Below are positions 31,228-39,177 of a DNA stretch of 64,000 bases, one piece after another (the first letter of the stretch is position 1; each line of letters opens with the position of its first letter). The translations under genes and the position numbers were made by a program. The DNA is from Asanoa sp040676615. Lineage in GTDB: Bacteria; Actinomycetota; Actinomycetes; Mycobacteriales; Micromonosporaceae. The stretch is from contig NZ_JBFAPI010000016.1 in the NCBI RefSeq assembly GCF_040676615.1, forward strand, positions 116,613 through 180,612, written 5' to 3'. Under the pieces are notes generated by a model. It saw only the letters and a program-made list of their open reading frames with translations, ran no database searches and had not been told where the DNA came from.

Positions 31228-32448
31228 TCACGCTACACCGGCCGTGCTTGCCAGCGCGGCGGCAACCGGACCACCGAGGTCGCCGCCCTCGGGCGACGCG
31301 ACCGACTCCAGGCCGAGCCAACCCGCGAGCCGCGACAGCTCGACGGCCAGCGCGCGCGCCGTCGCGACCCGGTCGACGCCGGGCTCGGCCCAGGCCGCCG
31401 GCACGCGCAGGATGCCGGCCTTGCGGTCGGCCTTCAGGTCGACGCGGGCGGTGAAGCGGTCGCCCTGCAGGAAGGGCAGCACGTAGTAGCCGTAGACGCG
31501 CTGGGGCGCCGGCACGTAGATCTCGATGCGGTAGGTGAAGTGGAACAGCCGCTCGGTGCGGGCCCGCTCCCAGACCAGCGGGTCGAACGGGCTGATCAAC
31601 CGGTCGCCGCGGACCTGGCGGGGCAGTTTGGCCGACGGGTGCAGGTAGGCCGGCTGCTTCCAGGTCTCGACCCGCACCGGGAGCAGCGAACCGTCGTCGA
31701 CCAGCGACGCGATCGCCGCCCGGGCGCCCGCCACCGGCAACCGGAAGTAGTCGCGCAACTCGAACTCGGCCGCGACGCCCAGCGACCGGGCGGCCACCAG
31801 CACCAGCGTGCGCCAAGCCTCGATATCGGTCGGGGTCGGCGCGGCCAGCACCGAAGCCGGCAGCACCCGCTCGGGCAGGTCGTAGACCCGGGCGAAGGAC
31901 GAGTTGCGGGACGCGGCGCAGACCTCGCCTGACCAGAAGAGGTATTCGAGGGCCTGCTTGACGCTCGACCAGTTCCAGCCCCAGTTGGACCTGTCGCGCG
32001 GCTCGTCGCGCTCGATCTCGGCCGCGGTCAGCGGGCCCGACGCGCGGACCTCGTCGAGCACCCACTTGACCAGGTCGGGCTGCTCGTCGGCGAACTTGCG
32101 CAGGCCGCCCCACTGGTGCTCGCGCGCCATCCGCCAGCGCAGCGCCGGCTGCAACTCGACCGGGATCAGCGACGCCTCGTGGCCCCAGTATTCGAACAAG
32201 GTGCGCGGCCGCCGATAGGCGGCCCGGTCGATCAGGGACGTCGGGTAGGGGCCGAGCCGGCTGTAGAGCGGCAGGTAGTGCGCCCGCTGCAGGACGTTGA
32301 CCGAATCCATCTGGAGCAGGCCGGTGCGCGACACCACCCGGCGCAGGTGGCGGGCGGTCGGCACGCCCACCGGCGCCGGATCGGTGAAGCCCTGCGCGGC
32401 CAGCGCGATGCGGCGCGCCTGGGCCAACGACAACGATTCGGGTGCCAC
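31228..32448 (-). CDS. AlkX/YcaQ-type DNA glycosylase (winged-helix)
   Basis: 406 residues if GTG 32448 is the start; GTG 32457 and GTG 32472 are in-frame alternatives. The HTH_42/AlkZ-like fold shows LAQARRIALAAQGF at the front, then RRVVSRTGLLQMDSVNVLQRAHYLPLYSRLGPY with the Q-M-D triplet. The AlkZ subfamily has Q-x-Q at this place, whereas YcaQ/AlkX, which unhooks interstrand crosslinks and removes N-alkyl adducts, has Q-x-D; so AlkX type is favoured. FEYWGHEASLIP is also typical. Placed divergently from an acetyltransferase gene, with the gap of 74 bases holding both starts. Confidence 0.86.
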   Translation of the reverse strand: MAPESLSLAQARRIALAAQGFTDPAPVGVPTARHLRRVVSRTGLLQMDSVNVLQRAHYLPLYSRLGPYPTSLIDRAAYRRPRTLFEYWGHEASLIPVELQPALRWRMAREHQWGGLRKFADEQPDLVKWVLDEVRASGPLTAAEIERDEPRDRSNWGWNWSSVKQALEYLFWSGEVCAASRNSSFARVYDLPERVLPASVLAAPTPTDIEAWRTLVLVAARSLGVAAEFELRDYFRLPVAGARAAIASLVDDGSLLPVRVETWKQPAYLHPSAKLPRQVRGDRLISPFDPLVWERARTERLFHFTYRIEIYVPAPQRVYGYYVLPFLQGDRFTARVDLKADRKAGILRVPAAWAEPGVDRVATARALAVELSRLAGWLGLESVASPEGGDLGGPVAAALASTAGVA

Positions 32449-32505
32449 GGTTCGCACCCTAACCGGACCCACCGACAAAAAAGAGAGGGCGAGGGCGAGC
32501 GACGT

Positions 32506-32522
32506 GCGCTAGAAACCAGCGC
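32506..32522. promoter_or_regulatory. Small dyad next to a divergent start
   Basis: GCGCT-N7-AGCGC, 5-base arms, ends one base before the ATG of the acetyltransferase. Could be a regulator site for the divergent pair or the translation leader; short and weak. Confidence 0.25.
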
Positions 32523-33059
32523 ATGGTGACGATCCGCCGGCAACGGCTCGACGACGCGGCCGAGGTCGCCGGCGTGCACGTCCGCGCCTGGCAAGCCGGA
32601 TATGCCGGGATAATCCCGAAAGACGTGCTCGACGCCCTCGACCCCGACACCTTCGCCGCGAGACGGCGGCAGTGGCACGGAGCCAAGGAGTTCGAGACCC
32701 TGGTCGCCGTCGACGACCGGGCCATCGTCGGGTTCACCACCGTCGGCCAGTACCGCAACCAGCAGGACCGCACCGACCTGGTGCCCGGCGTCGGCGAGGT
32801 CCTGGCCATCTACCTGGAGCCGAACAGGGTGGGCACCGGCCTCGGCCGCACCCTGATGGCCGCCGGCCTGGCCGAACTCGACGACCGCGGCTTCCGGACC
32901 GTGCGCCTCTGGGTGCTCGAAGACAACACGAGAGCGCGCCGCTTCTACGAGAAGGCCGGCTTCCAGCCCGACGGCGAGCGCAACACCTACGACGTGGTGT
33001 CAGGCGGCGAGACGCTCAGGCTGCCGGAGATCCGCTACACCCGGACGATCGAGAGTTGA
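32523..33059 (+). CDS. GNAT family N-acetyltransferase
   Basis: 178 residues from ATG 32523. Typical single-domain GNAT: VTIRRQRLDDAAEVAGVHVRAWQAGYAGI at the front, LAIYLEPNRVGTGLGRTLM as the acetyl-CoA loop (RVGTGLG), and VRLWVLEDNTRARRFYEKAGFQPDGER at the end. The substrate is unknown. The last 60 bases overlap the 3' end of the GT87 gene on the other strand. Confidence 0.9.
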   Translation: MVTIRRQRLDDAAEVAGVHVRAWQAGYAGIIPKDVLDALDPDTFAARRRQWHGAKEFETLVAVDDRAIVGFTTVGQYRNQQDRTDLVPGVGEVLAIYLEPNRVGTGLGRTLMAAGLAELDDRGFRTVRLWVLEDNTRARRFYEKAGFQPDGERNTYDVVSGGETLRLPEIRYTRTIES

Positions 33060-34214
33060 CCGCAGCGGCATGAAGAGCAGGAGGGCCACGCTCACCCAGA
33101 CGTACGCGTTGCTGCCCAGGAACCCGCCCACCCCGCCGAACCCGTGCTCCCAGACCCAGACCAGGCGGCTGCAGAGCACGGCGTACGCGATGATCGCGAA
33201 GCCCAACCAGAGACGGCGCCGCTCCTCCACCGCCGCGGCGACCAGCAGGATCAGTGCCGGCAGCAGCCAGACCAGGTGGTGCACCCAGGTCACCGGGCTG
33301 ATCAGGCAGCCCAGCACGCCGGTCAGCGCCAGCCCCTCGGCCGGCGACGCGGCGCGCACCCGCCAGGCCCACGCGCCGATGGCCAGCAACACCAGCACCG
33401 CCCAGGCCAGCGACGACGGGTGCTCCGGGCTGAGCCGCGCGACCATGCCCTGCAGCGACTGGTTCGAGATGAACGCCAGCGAACCCACCCGGTCGGTGTC
33501 CCACAACGCCGACGTCCAGAACTCGCGCGACGCGGCCGGGTCGACCGCGGCGGCGGCCAACGTGGCCACGGCGGAGGTGCCGGCCGCGACCAGAGCCGCC
33601 CGCCAGCGCCGGGTGACCAGCAGATAGAGGATGAACACGCCCGGTGTCAGCTTGATCGCGGTGGCCAGGCCGATGCCCACCCCGGCCCAGCGCCGCCCGC
33701 CGGCCACCCCGACCAGCAGGTCGAGCGCCACCAGGAAGAGCAGCAGCAGGTTGACCTGACCGAAGGTGATCGTCTCCCGGTAGGGCTCGAACGCCGCGAC
33801 CAGCAGGAACGCGACCGAAAGCGCGAACCACGGCGTCCAACCGGAACGCACCGCCAAGGGCAACACCAACCAACGCAGCAACGCGTACGTGGCCGCCAGC
33901 GACAGCCCGACGCTGATCACGATCGCCAGCGCCCAGGGCACGACCGCCATCGGCACCATGGCGATCGCCGCGAACGGTGGGTAGGTGAAGCCGTATTTGC
34001 TATTCGGCTTCAGGAAGTCGTACAGCATGCCGTGGTCGTGGATCCAGTAGTTGACCGCGCCGTAGTAGACCTTGAGATCGAAGAACCCGTGTCGCGCGGC
34101 GAAGAGCGCGAGGAACACGGCGACGGCGACGGCCAGGCCGGCGACGATCAACGCCTGGCGGCGCGCGGCCCCCTCGATCACCCCGTAACCCCACTCCGTA
34201 GGCTTTCCACTCAT
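33000..34214 (-). CDS. GT87 family membrane glycosyltransferase (mannosyltransferase type)
   Basis: 404 residues from ATG 34214, or 393 from GTG 34181, which has a GGAGTGGGG stretch ahead. About ten membrane segments with a large periplasmic loop holding FFDLKVYYGAVNYW early (acidic D after FF, as in GT-C polyprenyl-sugar users) and NSKYGFTYPPFAAI. GT87 enzymes use polyprenyl-phosphate mannose to extend envelope glycans (for example PimE). Acceptor unknown. The ATG at 34214 overlaps the start of the divergent acetyltransferase gene (CATG), so the downstream GTG may be the true start. Confidence 0.85.
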   Translation of the reverse strand: MSGKPTEWGYGVIEGAARRQALIVAGLAVAVAVFLALFAARHGFFDLKVYYGAVNYWIHDHGMLYDFLKPNSKYGFTYPPFAAIAMVPMAVVPWALAIVISVGLSLAATYALLRWLVLPLAVRSGWTPWFALSVAFLLVAAFEPYRETITFGQVNLLLLFLVALDLLVGVAGGRRWAGVGIGLATAIKLTPGVFILYLLVTRRWRAALVAAGTSAVATLAAAAVDPAASREFWTSALWDTDRVGSLAFISNQSLQGMVARLSPEHPSSLAWAVLVLLAIGAWAWRVRAASPAEGLALTGVLGCLISPVTWVHHLVWLLPALILLVAAAVEERRRLWLGFAIIAYAVLCSRLVWVWEHGFGGVGGFLGSNAYVWVSVALLLFMPLRSTLDRPGVADLRQPERLAA

Positions 34215-34788
34215 GGCTCTCGGGTATGTCCGCCCGGCGCGTCCCGAAGACGCCGGCGAGATCGCACGCATCCAGGTCGCGACCTGGCGGGTCGCATATC
34301 GCCGGATGCTGCCCCGACACGTGCTCGACGACCTCGACGAGGCGTGGATCGCGGAGCGGTGGAGCGCCTCGATCGCACAGCCGCCGTCACAGAGGCACCG
34401 GGTGCTGGTGGCTGTCGAGCAGGCCGAACAATCGTATCTGGTGGGGTTTGCGGCCTCCGGACCCGCCGACGAGCAGGCGTTGGCCCCCGAGGAGCCGGCC
34501 CTGCCGGACGATGTGGCGGCGGTCACCGACCTGCTGGTCGAGCCCCGCTGGGGCCGGCGCGGGCATGGCAGCCGGCTGCTGGCGGCGGCCGTCGACCTGT
34601 GGCGCGAAGACGGCTTCACCAGCGCGGTGGCCTGGGCCTACGACGGCGACGCGGCCACCCGCAAGTTCCTCGGCTCGGCCGGCTGGGCGCCGGACGGGGC
34701 CGGGCGGGCCCTCGACGTGGAAGACATGCTGGTCTATCAGCTCCGCCTGCACGTCGACCTGACGGCCGCACCCGACCCGGCCGGTTAA
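34213..34788 (+). CDS. GNAT family N-acetyltransferase
   Basis: 191 residues from ATG 34213. Front VRPARPEDAGEIARIQVATWRVAYR resembles the subgroup that starts with a conserved W-x2-AY. CoA loop is WGRRGHGSRLLAAAV, late strand-helix is AVAWAYDGDAATRKFLGSAGWAPDG. The acceptor is unknown. Weak ribosome site (GTAGG). Stop overlaps the ABC permease stop by TTAA-type sharing at 34785-34788. Three GNAT genes lie within 2.3 kb of one another, two flanking GT87. Confidence 0.88.
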   Translation: MALGYVRPARPEDAGEIARIQVATWRVAYRRMLPRHVLDDLDEAWIAERWSASIAQPPSQRHRVLVAVEQAEQSYLVGFAASGPADEQALAPEEPALPDDVAAVTDLLVEPRWGRRGHGSRLLAAAVDLWREDGFTSAVAWAYDGDAATRKFLGSAGWAPDGAGRALDVEDMLVYQLRLHVDLTAAPDPAG

Positions 34789-35648
34789 CCCTTCTCCGCG
34801 CCTTCGGTGGCGCCGCGGATGAAATAGCGCTGGAAGACCGCGAAGATGATCGCCACCGGGATCGTGGCGAGCAGGGCGGCACCTAGTTTCAGCGGGTACT
34901 GCGTGCCGGACCCCAGCGAGCCGGAGACCAGGTTGGCCAGGCCTCTGGGCAGCGTGAACAGGTTGGGGTCCTGCACGGCGACCAGCGTGTGCGGAAACTC
35001 GTTCCAGGTGCCCTGGAACGACAGGATGGTCAGGGTGATCAGCGCGGGCCGGGCCATCGGCAGCACCACCGACCGGAACGTGCGGAAGACGCTGGCGCCG
35101 TCGATCCGCGCCGCCTCCTCCAGGCTCAGCGGGATCGACTCGAAGAACTGCTTCATGATGAACACGCCCGCGGCGTCGACGAGCAACGGCAGGATCAACG
35201 CGGCGTACGTGTCGTAGATGCCGAACTGGTTCAGCACGAGGAACTTGGGGATGAAGAGCACCACGCCGGGCACCGCCATCACCGCGACCACGGCCGCGAA
35301 CACCGCACCGCGGCCGCGGAACCGCAGTCGCGCCAGCGCGTAGCCGGCCAGCGAGTCCAGGAACACCCGGCCGACCGTGACCACCACGGTGACCAGCAGC
35401 GAGTTGCCGATCCAGAGCCCGAAATCGCCGTCGAACAGGCGCTCGAAACCGGCCGTGCTGACCGGGTTCGGCACCGGCGAGAGCGGGTTGCCGGCCGCGT
35501 CGGGTTCGGTCTTGAACGAGTTCGTCAGCTGGATCACGAACGGGTAGATGAAGACCAGCGCGAAGAAGATCAGGACGGCGTACCCGACGATGGTGGTGAC
35601 CAGGCCCTTGGGCTGCCGCTTGTTCGGCGTGGTGGTCAGCGTAGCCAT
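34785..35648 (-). CDS. Sugar ABC transporter permease (MalG type)
   Basis: 287 residues from ATG 35648, overlapping the upstream permease by 13 bases. Six membrane segments and the EAA loop EEAARIDGASVFRTFRSVVLPMARPAL, which docks the ATPase. Belongs to the carbohydrate-uptake-1 family with the two partners upstream. No ATPase gene is in the cluster; in actinobacteria a shared ATPase (MsiK type) encoded elsewhere serves many such importers. Confidence 0.93.
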   Translation of the reverse strand: MATLTTTPNKRQPKGLVTTIVGYAVLIFFALVFIYPFVIQLTNSFKTEPDAAGNPLSPVPNPVSTAGFERLFDGDFGLWIGNSLLVTVVVTVGRVFLDSLAGYALARLRFRGRGAVFAAVVAVMAVPGVVLFIPKFLVLNQFGIYDTYAALILPLLVDAAGVFIMKQFFESIPLSLEEAARIDGASVFRTFRSVVLPMARPALITLTILSFQGTWNEFPHTLVAVQDPNLFTLPRGLANLVSGSLGSGTQYPLKLGAALLATIPVAIIFAVFQRYFIRGATEGAEKG

Positions 35649-36775
35649 CGGAACCTCCGGCGCGGCTCGTCGCGGTCGCGCATGATCCAGCGCTGCGCGA
35701 GCGTGAGCACGATGATGATCACGAACAGGATGAACGAGATCGCGGCGCCCTCGCCGTAGTCCAGGTCCTTGAACGCCGTGCGGTAGGACAGGAACGCCGG
35801 TGTCAGCGTGGTCTTGGCCGGGTTGCCCTGGCTCATCACGTAGATCTGGTCGAACACCTGCCAGGTGCCGATCAGGCCGAGCGTGAGCACCAGGAACATG
35901 GTCGGCTTGAGCAGCGGCAGCGTCACGTAGCGGAACCGCTGCCATCTGGTCGCGCCGTCGAGCTCGCTGGCCTCGTCGAGGGAGACCGGCACGCTCTGCA
36001 GCGCGGCCAGGAACATCAGCATGAAGGTGCCCGAGGTGGTCCAGATGACCAGGAACATGATCGCGCACATCGCCACGCTCGGCCCGGACAGCCACTCCCA
36101 CCAACTCAGCCCGAGCGGCCCGCCGTCGTTGAGCGCCGCCGGCGCGCTGTCGACCCCGAACAGGCCCAGGATCAGGTGGATCAGCCCGCGCGAGTCGGAG
36201 AACCAGGCCGGGCCGTCGATGCCGAACCACGACAGCACCCCGTTGATGGCGCCCGAGTTGGCGAACATGAACAGGAAGACCACGCTGATCGCGACCGAAC
36301 TGGTCACCGACGGGAAGTAGAACGCGGTCCGGAAGAACCCCTTCGCCTTCAGCATCCGGTTGTTGACCAGCAACGCGAGCCCGAGGGCGAGCGCCGTCTG
36401 CACCGGCACCACGATCAGCACGTAGTAGAAGTTGTTGCGCAGGCTGGTCATGAAGTCGCGGCGGGCCAGGCCGTCCTGGGTGAACAGGTGGGTGTAGTTG
36501 TCGCCACCCACGAACGGCACGCCGGACTTGAACGGGCTGCCCTGGCCCCGCCAGTCGGTCAGGCTCACCCAGAACGCCATCAGGATCGGCAACAGCAGGA
36601 ACAGACCCAGGATGACCACGATCGGGAGTACGAACAGCCAGCCGGCCATGGCCTCGTTACCGCGGATGCCCCGCCCGAACCTGGGCCGGCGGCGACCGGA
36701 GCCACGGTGGGCCGGCCGGCCGCCGCCGGCGGACCGGTCATCCCGGTCCGCGGCGGCGGTCGTCACCGTCGACAT
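35636..36775 (-). CDS. Sugar ABC transporter permease (MalF type)
   Basis: 379 residues from ATG 36775. Arg/Gly-rich cytoplasmic N terminus (1-42), about seven membrane segments, a large loop between segments 3 and 4 (FGIDGPAWFSDSRGLIH onward), and the EAA motif DEASELDGATRWQRFRYVTLPLLKP. Forms the channel with the second permease. Starts four bases after the binding-protein stop. Confidence 0.93.
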   Translation of the reverse strand: MSTVTTAAADRDDRSAGGGRPAHRGSGRRRPRFGRGIRGNEAMAGWLFVLPIVVILGLFLLLPILMAFWVSLTDWRGQGSPFKSGVPFVGGDNYTHLFTQDGLARRDFMTSLRNNFYYVLIVVPVQTALALGLALLVNNRMLKAKGFFRTAFYFPSVTSSVAISVVFLFMFANSGAINGVLSWFGIDGPAWFSDSRGLIHLILGLFGVDSAPAALNDGGPLGLSWWEWLSGPSVAMCAIMFLVIWTTSGTFMLMFLAALQSVPVSLDEASELDGATRWQRFRYVTLPLLKPTMFLVLTLGLIGTWQVFDQIYVMSQGNPAKTTLTPAFLSYRTAFKDLDYGEGAAISFILFVIIIVLTLAQRWIMRDRDEPRRRFRWLR

Positions 36776-36779
36776 CTGG

Positions 36780-38030
36780 TCACCCGCCGAGGTTCGCCTG
36801 GGTGTTCTTCTGGAGCGTCCCCAAGAGCTGCTTCGGGTCGCCCTTGGCCAGGCCGTTGAGCGAGGCGTCGAAGTCGGCCAGGACGCTGTCCATCTTCGGT
36901 GCGTTGACCGGGCCCTGCGCGTACTCGGCGCCGTCGATGAACGCCTTGTCCGCCGGGAACGCGGCCGTGTACTGGTCGCGCGCCGACTGGCGGGACGGCA
37001 TCACGCCGAACGCCTTGGCGAAGCTCATCTGCTGGTCGACCGTGGTCATCGCCTTGACGAAGTCGATGGCCTGCTGCTTGAACTTGCTCTTGGCCGCGAT
37101 GCCCCAGCAGTTGGTGAACGAGAGAGTGCCCTTGCCCTTCGGGCCGGCCGGCAGCTCGTGCACCGTGTACTTGATGCTCGGGAAGTCGTTGGTCATCGCG
37201 CCCTTGATCCAGTTGCCCTCGATCGTCATCGCGGCCTTGCCCTTGCCGAACGCCTCGCCGCCCCAGCCGGCGTCGAGCGCCTTGGGGTAGGCGGCCAGCC
37301 CGCCCTTGAGCAGCGACTGTACGTAGGTCAGCGCGGTGACGTTCTCGGCACTGTCGGCGGTCGCCTGCTTGCCGTCCTTGCTGACGATCCAGCCACCGGA
37401 CTGCACGAAGAACGCGCCGACCCGGTCGCGGGTGTCCGCGATCGCCAGGGGCATGGTGCCCTTGGCCTTGAGCTTCTGGGCGACGCTGGTCAGCTGGTCC
37501 CAGGTGGTCGGGATGTCGGCGTCGGTCAGGCCGGCCTTCGTCCAGAGGTCAGTGTTGATCTCCAGCGCCAGGGTGGAGAAGTCCTTCGGGGCGCAGTAGA
37601 ACTTGCCGTCGAAGGTGAACGTGTCCTTCAGGCTCTGGTAGAAGTCGTCCGGGTTGTCGACCTTGTCGCCGTAGGGCTCGAGCGCGCCGACGCTCGCGTA
37701 GTCGGCGAACCGCCCGGCGTCGACGTAGAACACGTCCGGCGGGTTGTCGCCGGCCAGCGCCTGGCCAAGCTGCTGGGTGAGGTCCTGCGCCGGGGTCACC
37801 GTGGCGGTGTTGCCGCTCTTGGTCGCCCAGGCCTGTGCCGCGTCCTTGACCGCCGCGGTCTCGGCGTCGCCGGAGGAGCCGATGAGGATCTGCAGCGACG
37901 CCGGGCCCGACGTCTGCTGTGCGGCACCGCCGCCGTCGTCGAAGCTGTCGCCGCCGCAGGCCGCGCTGGCGAGGAGGGTGCCGGCAGCGAGAACCGCGAC
38001 CGCAGCGCCGCGGAACCGGGTACGTCTCAT
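36780..38030 (-). CDS. Sugar-binding lipoprotein of ABC transporter
   Basis: 416 residues from ATG 38030. A basic signal peptide with hydrophobic core and lipobox ASAAC places the lipidated cysteine at C25. The mature part is a type I carbohydrate-binding fold (family 1 solute-binding protein; AAVKDAAQAWATKSG, DVFYVDAGRFADYASVGALEPY, TIEGNWIKGAM). Captures an oligosaccharide outside the membrane. Follows the LacI gene by 30 bases on the same strand, so the regulator, binding protein and two permeases look like one operon. Confidence 0.94.
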   Translation of the reverse strand: MRRTRFRGAAVAVLAAGTLLASAACGGDSFDDGGGAAQQTSGPASLQILIGSSGDAETAAVKDAAQAWATKSGNTATVTPAQDLTQQLGQALAGDNPPDVFYVDAGRFADYASVGALEPYGDKVDNPDDFYQSLKDTFTFDGKFYCAPKDFSTLALEINTDLWTKAGLTDADIPTTWDQLTSVAQKLKAKGTMPLAIADTRDRVGAFFVQSGGWIVSKDGKQATADSAENVTALTYVQSLLKGGLAAYPKALDAGWGGEAFGKGKAAMTIEGNWIKGAMTNDFPSIKYTVHELPAGPKGKGTLSFTNCWGIAAKSKFKQQAIDFVKAMTTVDQQMSFAKAFGVMPSRQSARDQYTAAFPADKAFIDGAEYAQGPVNAPKMDSVLADFDASLNGLAKGDPKQLLGTLQKNTQANLGG

Positions 38031-38060
38031 GTCGAATACTCCTGAGGGGGTTGAAGGGGA

Positions 38061-39041
38061 CTACGCGGTAGTGCGGACCACCAGCGACGGCTGGAGCAGC
38101 ACCTGTGTGGTGCCGACCGGATCGCCGTCGAGGTGGTCGGTGAGCAGGTCGATGCAGCGGGCGGCCGCATCCGGGAGCGGTTGGCTGACGCTGGTGAGGC
38201 CGATCGCCTGGGCGACCGGGGTATCGTCGAAGCCGATGACGGCCGAGCCGCCGCCGGCCCGCAGCGCACCGAGCGCGAGCGAGTCGCTGGCGCAGACGAA
38301 CGCGGTCGGCGCGTCGGGCATGGCGAGCAGGTCGCGGGCGCATTCCGCGCCCTGCGGGATCCCGTCGTCGGCGCCGCGGTCGAGGCCGGCCGGATCCAGG
38401 TCGTGGGCCTTCATCGTGCGCTGCCAGCCGTCGCGCCGGTCGTCGCCGACGCCGGACCCGGCCGGCCAGCCGATGAAGCCGATCCGCCGGTGGCCGGTCT
38501 CGATCAGCCGGCGGGTGGCCTGTGCGGTGCCGGCGGCGTTGTCGACATCGACCCAGGAGTGCCGCTCGGGCGCGTCCCACGGGCGGCCGAACGTCACGAA
38601 CGGCACGCCGTGCTCGGCGAGCCAGAACGTGCGGACGTCGCCGTGGTCGGTGCCGGTGAGCACGAACCCGTCGAGGTCGTAGGAAGCGAGCAGGTCGTCG
38701 AAGGTCTTGATCTCGTCGCCGTCGCCGTCGGCCGTGTAGAGCATCACCCGGTAGCCGGCGGCGGCGGCCGCGAACGTCAAGCCGTGCAGGAACCGGTCGA
38801 GCACCGAGCCGTTGATCCCGTCGCGGGTCGGCTCGATGCGCACCGCGAGCAGATGCGAACGACCCGTGCGCATCTGCCGCGCGGCCTGGTTGGCCCGGTA
38901 GCCGAGAGCGGCGATCGCCTCCTCGACCCGACGGCGGGTCTCCTCCCGCACGATGTGCGGGCTGTTGAGCACGTTGGACACCGTCTGCCGGGATACGCGG
39001 GCGTGGTGAGCCACGGTGGCAATGGTGACCTTCTCCGCCAT
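38061..39041 (-). CDS. LacI family transcriptional regulator
   Basis: 326 residues from ATG 39041, with GGAAGG seven bases upstream. Residues 5-50 are the LacI helix-turn-helix and hinge (TIATVAHHARVSRQTVSNVL, later ALGYRANQAARQM); residues 60-326 form the periplasmic-binding-like sensor. Heads the ABC transporter operon, and a perfect palindrome TTGAACGTTCAA lies 18 bases upstream of its start, between it and the divergent debranching-type hydrolase gene. It probably represses both until the sugar is present. Confidence 0.92.
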   Translation of the reverse strand: MAEKVTIATVAHHARVSRQTVSNVLNSPHIVREETRRRVEEAIAALGYRANQAARQMRTGRSHLLAVRIEPTRDGINGSVLDRFLHGLTFAAAAAGYRVMLYTADGDGDEIKTFDDLLASYDLDGFVLTGTDHGDVRTFWLAEHGVPFVTFGRPWDAPERHSWVDVDNAAGTAQATRRLIETGHRRIGFIGWPAGSGVGDDRRDGWQRTMKAHDLDPAGLDRGADDGIPQGAECARDLLAMPDAPTAFVCASDSLALGALRAGGGSAVIGFDDTPVAQAIGLTSVSQPLPDAAARCIDLLTDHLDGDPVGTTQVLLQPSLVVRTTA

Positions 39042-39059
39042 TAAGTACCTTCCACGGTC

Positions 39060-39100
39060 TTGAACGTTCAAAGTCGAAAGTGCATCATTGGATCGTTCAA
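39060..39100. promoter_or_regulatory. LacI-type operator between divergent sugar operons
   Basis: TTGAACGTTCAA at 39060-39071 is a perfect 12-base palindrome with the central CG that LacI-family proteins favour. TGGATCGTTCAA at 39089-39100 matches 10 of 12 bases and lies 29 bases away, and may be a second site for a tetramer. Both sit between the LacI start (39041) and the debranching gene (39178). Confidence 0.65.
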
Positions 39101-39177
39101 GTTGCAGGGTTGTTTCGCACTCTGCCGCCGCCATCCCGGCTCTGTCAAGATGGCGCCGTTACTTCGGGGAGTTTTCT

